From Hyphomicrobiales bacterium (GTDB lineage Bacteria > Pseudomonadota > Alphaproteobacteria > Rhizobiales > Rhizobiaceae), in NCBI GenBank assembly GCA_017305935.1, contig JAFKJU010000009.1, positions 124,001 through 188,000 on the forward strand: a stretch of DNA of 64,000 nucleotides, in the 5' to 3' direction. The notes beneath the pieces were generated by a model. It searched no databases. It was not told the DNA's origin and was given only the letters and a program-made list of their open reading frames with translations. Positions 1-9,200 of this stretch are shown piece by piece. The position numbers and the translations under genes are program-made. Position 1 is the stretch's first letter; each line of letters opens with the position of its first letter.

Positions 1-389
1 AACTCGGCGCCGAGCACATCTGCCAACGCATGGTTGCCGCTGGCGACCGCCTGGCGCTGGCGCTCGACATGCTGGCGCAGCTCCGCCCAGCCGGCGGGGC
101 CGAGGCGGTCCATTAGTTGGGCGGCGACGCCCTGCTCGACCAGCGTCAGCGCGTCATAAATCTCCATCGCATCCTGCATGGAGGGCCTGGCGACGAAGGC
201 GCCGCGATTGCGCTCGATCTGCGCCAGCCCGTCATCGGCCACCCGGATGAGCGCCTGGCGGATGACGATGCGGGAGACGTTGAAGATCTCCGAAAGCTCG
301 CGCTCGCCGAGCTTGCAGCCGGGCACCAGCCGGCGATCGAGGATCGCTCGTGTCAGGATGTCGGCAATGGCCTGGGAGCGGCTGCTCAT
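1..389 (-). CDS. GntR-family transcriptional regulator (FCD type), C-terminus beyond window
   Basis: The first 129 residues are visible; the rest lies left of position 1. The start ATG at 389 gives MSSRSQAIADILTRAI, then a winged-helix domain with the typical GntR segment LGERELSEIFNVSRIVIRQA (residues about 29-48) and the wing IERNRGAFVARPS. After it begins the all-helical FCD-type region (MQDAMEIYDALTLVEQGVAAQ). It is divergent from the oxygenase operon starting at 594, so it probably controls that operon in response to a small-molecule ligand. The ligand is inferred from context only. A 204-bp divergent region with inverted repeats lies between them. Confidence 0.88.
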   Translation of the reverse strand, partial: MSSRSQAIADILTRAILDRRLVPGCKLGERELSEIFNVSRIVIRQALIRVADDGLAQIERNRGAFVARPSMQDAMEIYDALTLVEQGVAAQLMDRLGPAGWAELRQHVERQRQAVASGNHALADVLGAE

Positions 390-474
390 GACATGGTCTC
401 CCGCACGGGTCGCTTGGTCCTTCGCTTTTCGGGCGCCGGGCATGCCCTTATCGGTAGCCAATCCGTTTTTGCTG

Positions 475-525
475 TCAATCAAAATTCTTCTTTGGATATG
501 CAAATTTTCATTGATTGATATCCAA
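475..525. promoter_or_regulatory. Candidate operator: nested inverted repeats in the divergent regulator/oxygenase promoter region
   Basis: Two inverted repeats are visible in an AT-rich stretch between the GntR gene and the oxygenase operon. TTGGATAT (492-499) pairs with ATATCCAA (518-525), and TCAATCA (475-481) pairs with TGATTGA (512-518). GntR regulators usually bind short palindromes next to their own gene, so these are the best candidates for the regulator's site. Function is inferred from symmetry and position only. Confidence 0.4.
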
Positions 526-593
526 TCCTGTGTTTCCTGTAGAACAGGACGAGAGCTAGGTTCATGGGGAAGTGCTAGCCGAACGAAGGTGCG

Positions 594-1460
594 ATGATCA
601 TGTCGGCCCTTTGCAGCGATCGTGTTCTTCTTGACGACTGGCATGTGGTGGCGGATCTCGCCAACCTGAGCCCGCAGGCGCCGTTTCGCACGCGCCTGCT
701 CGGCGTCGACCTGACTATCCGATGTCGGCAAGGCGATATCAAGCAGGTGGTGCGCAACGATAACGGGCAAAATGTCCGCGCCACCGAGCGTTACGGCTTT
801 CTCTGGGCCTGCCTTGGCAACCCGGCGCGCGACATCGTCGCTGTGCCGGAGGCGCTGGAGGACGACCGCCATTTCGTGACCGGCGGCTCGATCGCGGTGC
901 GCGTTTCGGGCCTGCGGGCAGTCGAAAACTTTCTCGACATGGGCCATTTCCCCTTCGTGCATACCGGCTGGCTCGGCGACGAGCCGCATACGGAAGTCGC
1001 GCCCTACAAGGTGGAGCTGACGCCGGATGACGAGCTGGTCGCCAGCGAATGCAAGTTCTACCAGCCGATTGCCTCGCCGACCGCCAAGGAAGGCTTCATC
1101 GTCGAATATATCTACAAGGTGATCCGGCCCTATACGGTTGCGCTCTACAAGAGCAATCCGGTGCAGAAGGACAGGCTCGACGTCATCACCCTGTTCGTGC
1201 AGCCGGTGGACGAGGACAATTGCATCGCCCATCCCTTTCTCTGCTATCTCAAGGACGGCATCGATGCCGCGACGGTGCGCGCCTTCATGCAGCTCATCTT
1301 CGCGCAGGACAAGCCGATCCTCGAAAACCAGGTGCCGAAGCGCCTGCCGCTCGATCCCCGCGCCGAGACCCCGATCCGCGCCGATGCCGTCGCCGTGCTC
1401 TACCGGCGCTGGCTGCGCGACAAATCGGTGACCTACGGCGCGATCCCCGCGCGTTCGTGA
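594..1460 (+). CDS. Rieske-less aromatic/N-demethylating oxygenase subunit, NdmC-like (first copy)
   Basis: A 288-aa catalytic subunit of the Rieske non-heme iron oxygenase superfamily that lacks the [2Fe-2S] Rieske ligands. The mononuclear iron site is clear: ENFLDMGHFPFVH (residues 111-123; His118 and His123 as ligands, Asp115 as bridging acid) and the later acid motif QDKPILENQ (238-246; Asp239 likely ligand). The N-terminal part (residues 5-80) aligns by eye with the Rieske fold of the reductase at 2434 but has no CxH or CxxH pair. It should take electrons from that reductase's Rieske centre, as described for NdmC with NdmD in purine-alkaloid N-demethylation. The substrate is unknown; methylxanthines are one possibility, other N- or O-methyl aromatics another. 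An in-frame ATG at 600 is an alternative start. Confidence 0.8.
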   Translation: MIMSALCSDRVLLDDWHVVADLANLSPQAPFRTRLLGVDLTIRCRQGDIKQVVRNDNGQNVRATERYGFLWACLGNPARDIVAVPEALEDDRHFVTGGSIAVRVSGLRAVENFLDMGHFPFVHTGWLGDEPHTEVAPYKVELTPDDELVASECKFYQPIASPTAKEGFIVEYIYKVIRPYTVALYKSNPVQKDRLDVITLFVQPVDEDNCIAHPFLCYLKDGIDAATVRAFMQLIFAQDKPILENQVPKRLPLDPRAETPIRADAVAVLYRRWLRDKSVTYGAIPARS

Positions 1461-1494
1461 GGCACCGGGAAGACCTTAAGGAGACCTAAAAGCC

Positions 1495-2400
1495 ATGACT
1501 TCGACCAAATGCACTGACAAGGTGATCCTCGACCTGTGGCATCCGCTGGCGGCGCTGTCGGAAGTGCCGGCCGGCACGGTTTTCGACACCGTGCTGCTGG
1601 AGGAGCGCCTGAGCTATGCGACCGACGGTGCGGGCGACGCCGCCGTCTGGCGCGACCGCCGCGACCTGCCCGAGGGCAGCCCGGTGGAGATTGCGACGCT
1701 TACCGACACGCTGCCGGTCAAGCTTGCCTATGGCTATATCTGGACGACGCTCAGCGACGCGCCGGCCGATCTCTTCCCCATTCCCGAGTTTGCCGAAAAC
1801 GACCGGCGCAAGCTGAATGCGGCGACGCTCGGCGTCAACATTTCCGCCCCGCGCGCCATCGAGAACTTTCTCGACATGGGGCATTTTCCGTATGTCCATA
1901 CCGATATCCTCGGCGCCGAGCCGCATACGGAGGTCAAGGAATACGATGTCGAGATCTCGGTCGAGCGCGACGAGATTCTCGCCACCCGCTGCCGCTTCTT
2001 TCAACCGATGGCCTCGACAGCCTCGACCGGCGGCGCCGATGTCGATTACATCTACCGCGTGCCGCATCCCTATTGCTCGGTGCTCTACAAGTCGAGCCCG
2101 CTCGACGAGTCGCGGCTGGATGTCATCGCCGTCTTCCTGCAGCCGGTCGATCAGGAGCATATCCGCGCCCATATGATGCTCTGCGTCCTCGACGACACCA
2201 ATGAGGACAAGGTCATCAAGCGCTTCCAGCAGACCATCTTCGGGCAGGACAAGCCGATCCTCGAAAACCAGTTCCCGAAACGCCTGCCGCTCGATCCGCG
2301 CGCCGAAACCCCGATCCGCGCCGACAAGTCGGCCATCGCCTATCGCCGCTGGCTCAGCCAGAAGGGCATCACCTACGGCGTCATCCCCGCCGCGACGTGA
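1495..2400 (+). CDS. Rieske-less oxygenase subunit, NdmC-like (second copy)
   Basis: A 301-aa paralogue of the preceding gene, 34 bp downstream, with a good ribosome-binding site (AAGGAG near 1479). It keeps the iron-site motif ENFLDMGHFPYVH (residues 123-135) and QDKPILENQ (251-259) and likewise has no Rieske ligands. Outside the C-terminal tail the two copies are clearly diverged, especially in the N-terminal half, where this one has the extra DRRDLPEGSPVE segment. They may form a heteromeric oxygenase or have different regiospecificities, as N-demethylases acting at different ring nitrogens do. Two subunits of this type side by side are unusual; the established Ndm complex uses one NdmC. 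Confidence 0.8.
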   Translation: MTSTKCTDKVILDLWHPLAALSEVPAGTVFDTVLLEERLSYATDGAGDAAVWRDRRDLPEGSPVEIATLTDTLPVKLAYGYIWTTLSDAPADLFPIPEFAENDRRKLNAATLGVNISAPRAIENFLDMGHFPYVHTDILGAEPHTEVKEYDVEISVERDEILATRCRFFQPMASTASTGGADVDYIYRVPHPYCSVLYKSSPLDESRLDVIAVFLQPVDQEHIRAHMMLCVLDDTNEDKVIKRFQQTIFGQDKPILENQFPKRLPLDPRAETPIRADKSAIAYRRWLSQKGITYGVIPAAT

Positions 2401-2433
2401 TCGCCGCGCCCCCGTTCCAGTTCGGAGAGACCC

Positions 2434-4197
2434 ATGCTCGATACCGCCAAGACCAGATGGCATCCCATTGCCGCGCTGCACGACCTGCCGCTGCGCCACG
2501 TCTTCCATGCGCAATTGCTCGGCCGCGAATTCGCCGTCTGGCGGGCCGATGACGGCTATGTCAACATCTGGGAAAACCGCTGCCTGCATCGCGGCGTGCG
2601 CCTGTCGATCGGCATCAATGACGGCCGCGAGCTGAAATGCCAGTATCACGGCTGGCGCTATTCGAACCGCACCGCCGGCTGCACCTATATCCCCGCCCAC
2701 CCCGCCGATGCGCCCGCCCGCACCATCACCAACCGCACCTTTCCGGCCGTCACCCGCTACGGGCTGATCTGGACGGCGGAGGAGCCGGAGGGCGAGGTGC
2801 CCGACATTGCCGGCCTGCCGGCCGAGGGGATGCTCACCTTGCGCGGCCTGCCGGTCAACGCCCCCGCCGACCGTGTGGTCGCGGCGCTGAGAGACTATCG
2901 TTTCCAGCCGAGCGGACAACTTGACGGCGCGGATGCGACGGTTGAGGTCGATGGCCAAAGCGCCTTCTCTCTCTGTCTGCGCGCCCGCGCGGGCGAGGCG
3001 GAAACACTGGCCGTCTTCTTCGTGCAGCCGGTGGATTCCAACCGCTCGGTGATCCGCGGCGTGCTCGATGGCGCGCCCGAAAGCGCGCGCCTTGCCGTGC
3101 TGCGCCATCACAATGCGCGGCTGTCGAAACTGCGCGAGCACATCGAGCGCGAGGCGCTCGCCGAGCCCACGCCCGCGCCGCTGGTGCCGGAGATCGAACG
3201 CGTCTCGCCGGAACTGGCGGAAATGCCGGAGGAAACCGTCCATGGCCGCAAGGCGACGATCCGGGTGAGCGTCGCGCGCAAATGGGATGCGGCGGACGGC
3301 ATTGCCGGTTTCGAGCTGCGGCCGTTGCGCGGGTTGTTGCCGACCTTCCAGCCCGGCGCCCATATCGACGTGCATCTGCCGAACGGCCTGATCCGCCAGT
3401 ATTCGATCACCAACGGTCCCGGCGAAAGCGACCATTATGTCATCGGCGTCAAGCGCGAGGCGGCCTCGCAGGGCGGTTCGCTCTGTCTGCACGAGACGGT
3501 GCGCGAAGGCGATGTGCTGGCGATTTCCGAGCCCCGCAACAATTTCCCGCTGCGCCGCGATGCGGTGAAAACCGTCTTCATCGCCGGCGGCATCGGTATT
3601 ACGCCGCTGCTGTCCATGGCGCAGGCGCTGGCCAACCAGCAGCTGGCCTTCGACCTGCATTACTTCGCCCAGAATGCCGGCCAGCTCGCCTTCCCGGAAA
3701 AGACCGCCGGCCTCGGCGCCGCGCTGAAGCCGCATCTCGGCCTCACCCCGGCCGAAACCGGCGCGCGGCTGGCCGAAATCCTCTCCGATTACCGGCCGGG
3801 CACGCATCTCTATCTCTGCGGCCCCGGGCCGATGCTGGAGGCGGCGCGGACCATCGCCGCCGAAAGAGGCTGGCCGGAGACGGCGGTGCATTTCGAATAT
3901 TTCAAGAACACCAATGTCATCGACGACAGCTCCAGCTTCGAGGTGGCGCTGGCGCGCTCCTGCATGACGCTGACCGTTCCCTCCGGCAAGACCATCCTCG
4001 ACGTGATGCGCGAGGCCGGCATCGACATGCCGTCCTCCTGCGAACAGGGTGCCTGCGGCACCTGCATCGCAACCGTGATCGAAGGCGAACCCGACCATCA
4101 GGACGTCTATCTCAACGAGGCCGAGCGCCGCGCCGGCACCAAAATCATGACCTGCGTGTCGCGCGCCAAATCGGCCCGCCTCGTGCTCGATCTTTAA
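2434..4197 (+). CDS. Rieske-FNR-ferredoxin reductase, NdmD-like
   Basis: A 587-aa electron-transfer protein. An N-terminal Rieske domain carries C50-x-H52 and C69-x2-H72 (CLHRG and CQYHGW). A flavin reductase domain follows, with the FAD motif RQYSITN (321-327) and NAD(P) loops GGIGITP (385-391) and CGPGPM (462-467). A C-terminal plant-type [2Fe-2S] ferredoxin has Cys536, 541, 544 and 574. This order, with an extra Rieske domain in the reductase, is the hallmark of NdmD, which supplies the Rieske centre its partner oxygenase lacks. The linker at about 150-245 looks like a decayed oxygenase catalytic domain: VFFVQPVDSNRS matches LFVQPVDEDN of the partner, but the iron motif is gone. It starts 33 bp after the second oxygenase gene with GGAGAG upstream. 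Confidence 0.87.
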   Translation: MLDTAKTRWHPIAALHDLPLRHVFHAQLLGREFAVWRADDGYVNIWENRCLHRGVRLSIGINDGRELKCQYHGWRYSNRTAGCTYIPAHPADAPARTITNRTFPAVTRYGLIWTAEEPEGEVPDIAGLPAEGMLTLRGLPVNAPADRVVAALRDYRFQPSGQLDGADATVEVDGQSAFSLCLRARAGEAETLAVFFVQPVDSNRSVIRGVLDGAPESARLAVLRHHNARLSKLREHIEREALAEPTPAPLVPEIERVSPELAEMPEETVHGRKATIRVSVARKWDAADGIAGFELRPLRGLLPTFQPGAHIDVHLPNGLIRQYSITNGPGESDHYVIGVKREAASQGGSLCLHETVREGDVLAISEPRNNFPLRRDAVKTVFIAGGIGITPLLSMAQALANQQLAFDLHYFAQNAGQLAFPEKTAGLGAALKPHLGLTPAETGARLAEILSDYRPGTHLYLCGPGPMLEAARTIAAERGWPETAVHFEYFKNTNVIDDSSSFEVALARSCMTLTVPSGKTILDVMREAGIDMPSSCEQGACGTCIATVIEGEPDHQDVYLNEAERRAGTKIMTCVSRAKSARLVLDL

Positions 4198-4207
4198 GAG
4201 GCTGACG

Positions 4208-4855
4208 ATGATCACGCTCTACGACTACGAACTCTCCGGCAATTGCTACAAGATTCGCCTGCTGATGAGCATACTGGGTCTCGACTATACGGTGGTGCCG
4301 GTCGATTTCTACCCCGGACGCGAGCACAAGTCGGACTGGTTCCTGGCGATCAATCCGCTCGGCCAACTGCCGGTCATCGACGATGACGGTTTGGTGCTGC
4401 GCGATGCGCAGGCTATCCTCGTCTATCTCGCCGCAAAATATGACGCCGGCAATAGCTGGTATCCGCGCGAAAACGCGGACCTGCTCGGCGAAATCGGCCA
4501 ATGGATGGCCTTTGCCGATTCGATCACCGCGACGGCCTCGGCCGCCCGCCTGCATGACGCGCTGTTTTACGATCTCGACGCCGAGGCAGCGCGCGCCGGT
4601 GCCCACCGGCTGTTTCGCATCCTCGACGAACATCTGTGGTTCGGCGAGCAGGAGGGCCGCGACTGGCTGTGTTCCGCCGCCCATCCCACCGTCGCCGATA
4701 TCGCCTGCTTCCCCTATGTCATGCTTTCGGAAGAGGGCGGCATTTCCCGGCAGGATTATCCGGCCATCCGCCGCTGGTGCGACCGGGTCAAGCGCATCAA
4801 GGGGTTCACCGTCATGTCCGGCGTCTTTCCCGCCGGCCCGGCGAAGGCGGCCTGA
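4208..4855 (+). CDS. Glutathione S-transferase-like protein, possible NdmE counterpart
   Basis: A 215-aa GST-fold protein only 10 bp after the reductase, so in the same operon. The thioredoxin-like N-terminal half contains LYDYELSGNCYKIRLLMSIL and the conserved cis-Pro region NPLGQLPVIDDDG with an acidic DAQAILVYLA segment. The helical C-terminal domain includes PTVADIACFPYVM, the usual N-capping box. In the NdmCDE complex a GST-like protein (NdmE) is a structural subunit rather than a detoxifying enzyme. Because this gene sits directly after an NdmD-like gene, that role is the favoured inference. A catalytic GST that removes released formaldehyde or an electrophile is the alternative. Confidence 0.82.
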   Translation: MITLYDYELSGNCYKIRLLMSILGLDYTVVPVDFYPGREHKSDWFLAINPLGQLPVIDDDGLVLRDAQAILVYLAAKYDAGNSWYPRENADLLGEIGQWMAFADSITATASAARLHDALFYDLDAEAARAGAHRLFRILDEHLWFGEQEGRDWLCSAAHPTVADIACFPYVMLSEEGGISRQDYPAIRRWCDRVKRIKGFTVMSGVFPAGPAKAA

Positions 4856-4942
4856 GGCGGTCTCGCGCCGGCCATCGTCCGGGGCTACAGGTTTCGAAGG
4901 ATTTTCCAGACAATGGCGTGGATGTGATCAATTTTTTCTTTA

Positions 4943-4961
4943 GTCTACAGATTAGATAGAC
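4943..4961. promoter_or_regulatory. Inverted repeat in an AT-rich leader before the FMN reductase gene
   Basis: GTCTA (4943-4947) and TAGAC (4957-4961) are separated by 9 bp within the 134-bp gap after the GST-like gene. The stretch 4927-4970 is much more AT-rich than its surroundings, as expected for a promoter or operator. It may give the next gene its own regulated promoter, possibly by the same GntR protein. The evidence is only symmetry and base composition. Confidence 0.3.
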
Positions 4962-4989
4962 AATTATAAGGGCAACCAGAGGAGTTGCC

Positions 4990-5559
4990 ATGTCCCAGAC
5001 CCCGAAGAACCGCCTTGTCGGCATTGCCGGAAGCTTTAGCCGACCGTCCCGCACGCTCAGCCTCGTGCGCACGGTCGGCGAGCGCGCCGAGAATCTCTAC
5101 GATTTCGACAGCGTCTATTACGACCTGCACGATCTCGGCCCGTCTCTCGGCGCGGCGCAATGGCGCAGCCAGCTCGATGCGCAGGCCGAGCGTGTGCTCG
5201 CCGATATCGTCGCCGCCGATCTTCTGGTCGTGGGCTCGCCGACCTACAAGGGATCCTATCCCGGCCTGTTCAAGCATCTGATCGACCTGATCGATCCCGC
5301 CGAACTGCGTGGCAAGCCGGTGGTGCTGACCGCCACCGGAGGCGGCGACCGCCATGCGCTGATCGTCGAGCATCAGTTGCGACCGCTGTTCGGCTTCTTC
5401 GCCGCCCATGCGCTGCCGACCGCCGTCTATGCCTCGGATCGCGATTTCACCGACTATGCCGTCTCCTCGCCCGCCTTGTCGGCGCGCATCGACGATGTCG
5501 TCTCGGAGATCGGCATTCTGTTTCCGGCGTTGAGCCAAGCTCGGGTCGCCGCCGAATAA
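4990..5559 (+). CDS. NAD(P)H-dependent FMN reductase, MsuE/SsuE-like
   Basis: A 189-aa flavodoxin-fold reductase. The FMN phosphate-binding loop GSFSRPSRT is near residue 14, and the second flavin-binding motif GSPTYKGSYPG is near residue 82. GGGDRHALIVEHQLRPLFGFF is typical of the MsuE branch that supplies FMNH2 to flavin-dependent monooxygenases or reduces flavin generally. It begins with a GAGGAG site (4979-4984) and is separated from the GST-like gene by 134 bp, so it is either the last gene of the demethylase operon or singly transcribed. No flavin monooxygenase partner is in the window. Confidence 0.85.
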   Translation: MSQTPKNRLVGIAGSFSRPSRTLSLVRTVGERAENLYDFDSVYYDLHDLGPSLGAAQWRSQLDAQAERVLADIVAADLLVVGSPTYKGSYPGLFKHLIDLIDPAELRGKPVVLTATGGGDRHALIVEHQLRPLFGFFAAHALPTAVYASDRDFTDYAVSSPALSARIDDVVSEIGILFPALSQARVAAE

Positions 5560-5566
5560 TCCTCCG

Positions 5567-6232
5567 TCATCGATCTGCGCGGGCGTCCGCCTCGCATATG
5601 GCCAGCACGACAATGCGCGGCGCCAGGAACCAGGAAAGCCGCGCCCGCCGGCCCAGCGACGTCACGCCCTTTGCATTGGCAAGATCGACGGCGATATGCT
5701 CGTAGCCGAGGATCTGGCGGTCGAGAGGAAAGCTTGCCTTGTACACCGCCTCCTTGGCCGAGAACAGCAGGCGGTCGGCGAGTGTGGGGTCGATGCCCCC
5801 GGTGACATCGCCCGGCGTTCGGACCACGGCGGCGATATCTGGCGGCAACGGTTCGGCAGGTTCGACGTCGATGCCGATTGCGGCGATCCCGGCGGAAAGC
5901 GCGGCGACGGCCATCTGCTCGTCATGGGCAAGCGAACCGGAAAACCCCGCCGGCCATAGCGGCTCGCCGGAGGCGGCGCGGGGAATGACGGCCCCGGTGA
6001 TGCCACGACTTGAAAAAAGCGTGCGGGCGGCGGATCGCGCCGCGCCGCTGGCCCGTCGCGCCGCCGGCTGGCGGGCGGAAATCGAGCGGGACTCTTCCGG
6101 CAGCAGCCGGTTTTCGTCGCCCGGCCGGATCAACCTGCAGGCAAGCGCGACGCCCGGCGGTGCCATCTCCGCCATGGCAATCGAAAGAGCGGCCTCCGCG
6201 GCAAGCGCGGAGGTCTCGTCTTGGAAGATCAC
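5567..6232 (-). CDS. 4'-phosphopantetheinyl transferase, Sfp/EntD type
   Basis: A 221-aa enzyme that loads the phosphopantetheine arm onto carrier proteins. The Mg2+/CoA motifs are GIDVEPAEPLP and FSAKEAVYKASFPL, and SGSLAHDEQMAVAAL is the usual upstream motif. I chose the GTG at 6232 because it overlaps the NRPS stop codon as GTGA (6229-6232), a translational-coupling arrangement; an upstream ATG at 6286 would add 18 residues inside the NRPS gene. Being coupled to the NRPS gene, its target is almost surely Ser593 of that carrier domain. It ends 7 bp from the convergent FMN reductase gene. Confidence 0.87.
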   Translation of the reverse strand: MIFQDETSALAAEAALSIAMAEMAPPGVALACRLIRPGDENRLLPEESRSISARQPAARRASGAARSAARTLFSSRGITGAVIPRAASGEPLWPAGFSGSLAHDEQMAVAALSAGIAAIGIDVEPAEPLPPDIAAVVRTPGDVTGGIDPTLADRLLFSAKEAVYKASFPLDRQILGYEHIAVDLANAKGVTSLGRRARLSWFLAPRIVVLAICEADARADR

Positions 6233-9200
6233 GCCGCCTTGACCGGGCGGACGAAGCGGTGCAGCTTGGCCGGGTTGCCGCGCCACACCGAGTTCGGCTC
6301 CAGCACCTCGCCCTTCATCACGAAGCTGTCGAGATCGGCGATGGAATTGTCACCCATGGTCACGCCGTAATGGACGAAGGCGGCCGGGCCGAGGGTGCAG
6401 CCGTTGCCGATGCGGATATAGTCCGACTTGAAGGCGCCTTCCTCCAGCGAATGCGCCTGGATGACGCAGTTTTCGTTCAGCGTCGCGTCGTCGCCGATCT
6501 CGACCAGCGAGCGTTCGGTCAGGTTGGCGCCGCCGTCATAGACGCGCCGTCCGACCTTGACGCCGAGCGCACGCAGGATCATCGGGCGGAAGGGCGTGCC
6601 GGCGAACAGGCGGGTAATTGGCGAATCCGAAAGCTTCCAGTGGCGCTCGTGCTTCCAGAAGGCGACGTCGTAGATGGTGGTCATCTGTGGCTTGAGGCGG
6701 CCGAAGCCGAGGCTGGCCCGTTCCATGAAAACGTAGAAGGGAATGGTGATCGCCGCCGTCAGGACCACGGCCGTAAACAGCGCCACCTCGGCCCATTCGG
6801 TATAGTAGTTGAGCGCGCGGTCCCAGATCGCCAGCGTCGCGAACAGCATCGCCCATTGGGTGGCGAGGAACATCGCGGCGGTCGCGAGATTGTGGCGGTT
6901 CTTGTGCGGCAGGCGGGCGCGGCGGTCCTCTTCGCTGACCCCCTGGATCAGCTCCTTGTCACGCTTGACCATGCGCGGGATTTCGAAGGGCGGCGAACCG
7001 AGCAGGCCGACATTTTCACGGATGGGTCCGTCGATCGGCACCATCACCTTGGTGCCGAGCAGCACGTTGTCGCCGGTGCGGCCGTCCGGCGGATAGAAGA
7101 TGTTGTTGCCGAAGTAGTTGCGCTCGCCCACTTTCGTATGCTCCAGCCGGAAGGCGGAAGCCGACTTGTGGACGTTGATCATGAACAACCCGTCCGAGAC
7201 CATCGTGCCGGTGCCGATTTCGCACAGCAGCGGATTGTCCTGCTGCTGGTTGCTGCCGAAGTTCGAGCCGGTCTGGACCACTTCGTTGAGGTTCCAGCCA
7301 AGCGCCCGGATATAATGGACGATGGCCGAGCTGTCGCCGAACAGCAGGTTGACCAGCCGCACATTGGTGCAGACCTCGACGATCGACTGCAGCCAGAAAT
7401 GGAAGCCGTAGAGCGAATAGGTCCTGCCGGGCTTCAGCACCAGGCGGAACAGGCGCGGCAGCACCAGCGCCGCCAGCATGGTCACGGCGATATAGCCGAT
7501 CAGCGTGATCGTCGTGCCGACGGCGACGATGCCGATGCTTTCCTGGTAATCGTCGGAAACATCCTGCCAGTAGCTGTGGAACAGCAGCGGGAAGGGCGTG
7601 ACGATGACGAACATGGTGATGAGCTGCACCGCTTCGTAGAGGATGCGGCGTGTCTTCGACAAGGTCACGCTCGGCACCTTGCAGTAATCGGCATTGGTGG
7701 GCACCGCCGGCGAGCCGTGCCAGTGGGCGTCGTCGGGAATATGCTGGCCGCGCTGCAGCGACGAGGCGTGGCCGAGCTGGGCGCGGTCGCCGATCGAGGT
7801 GTCGATGTCGAGCACGCAGCCGACGCCGACATGCGCCTCACGGCCGATGGTGATCGACCCGGTATGGATATAGCCGGCCTCGGCGCGATAGCCGAGGATC
7901 ATCGATTCCTTGCGCAGGATCGAGTTCGCGCCGATGGAGATCAGATCGGTGCAGACCGGTATGGTGCGGCATTCGACGGCGGTGTTGCGGCCGAGCCGGG
8001 CGCCGAGCAGGCGCAGGTACAGGCTGTAAAGCGGGCTGCCGCGGAAGAGCACGACGGGCGCGGTGCGGATCAGCGTCTGCACCACCCAGAAACGATAGTA
8101 GCGCAGGCCCCAGATCGGGAAGGATTCCGGCTTCCAGCGGCCGACCAGCAGCCATTTCATCGCCACCGCGAAACCGGACATGCCGAAGAAGGTCAGGGCC
8201 GAAAGCGCCACGCAGCGCAGATAGAGGTTCACCGGCTCGTCCAGCGCGTCATAGACCCAGTTGAGGCCCTTGTTGAACAGCCAGAGGCTGACATAGCTGT
8301 AAAGCGCATAGAACAGCGCCTGCGCCGCGCCGCAGCTCCAATAGGCGAGCGACGAGGCGCGATGGGTGAGCATCGGCTCCTCGACCGCCTCCGCCACCTC
8401 CTCGGGACCGCGCAGATGCCGGGCAAGGCCGGCGACGGTCGGGAACAGATAGATGTCGCGCATGGACGCGGTCGCCCACTCCTTGCGGGTGCGCAACCTG
8501 GCGCAGAAGCGGGCCATCAGCAGCGAATTGGCGCCGAGATCGTCGAAGAAATGATCCTCGACATAGATGTCGTCCATCTTCAGCACGTCACGCAAGGCGT
8601 CGGTCAGGAAATGCTCGTCATCGGTGGAAGGCAAGACCTCCTTGCGCTCGGTGCCGAGCCTGAGGCTGGTCGGCTTCGGCAGCTTGCGGGTGTCGACCTT
8701 GTCGGAGACGGTCATCGGCAGTGCCGGCAGCTCTTCCAGATAGGACGGCACCATGTAGTCCGGCAGACGGCGCTTCAGCTCGCCTGCGAGATCGGCGCGG
8801 GCAATCGCGGCCATGCCGGACTTCAGCGCGTAATACCCGACGAGTTCGACACGGCCCGGCTCGATTTCCCAGGTGGTGACGGCGGCCTGCGCGATGCCCG
8901 GCTGGTCGAGCAGCACGGCCTCGATCTCGCCGAGCTCGATGCGGTAGCCGCGGATCTTCACCTGCGTGTCGATGCGGCCGTGATATTCGATCTCACCCTC
9001 GGCATTGATGCGTGCGAGATCGCCGGTGCGATAGATGCGGTGCGAGGGATTGTTGGGCAGGCCGATGAAATCATGGATGAATTTCTGGGCCGTCAGATCC
9101 TCGCGGTTGAGATAGCCGGCGGCAAGGCCGATGCCGGCGATGCCGAGCTCGCCGAGTTCGCCCGGCGCGACCAGCCTGGGCTCGTCGGCGTCGAGGATGG

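Noticed and set aside
1486-4215. A 909-codon open frame on the minus strand opposite the oxygenase and reductase genes
   Set aside because: Composition is His/Arg/Gly-rich with no domain, and it mirrors genes with clear motifs; long antisense frames are expected in GC-rich DNA.
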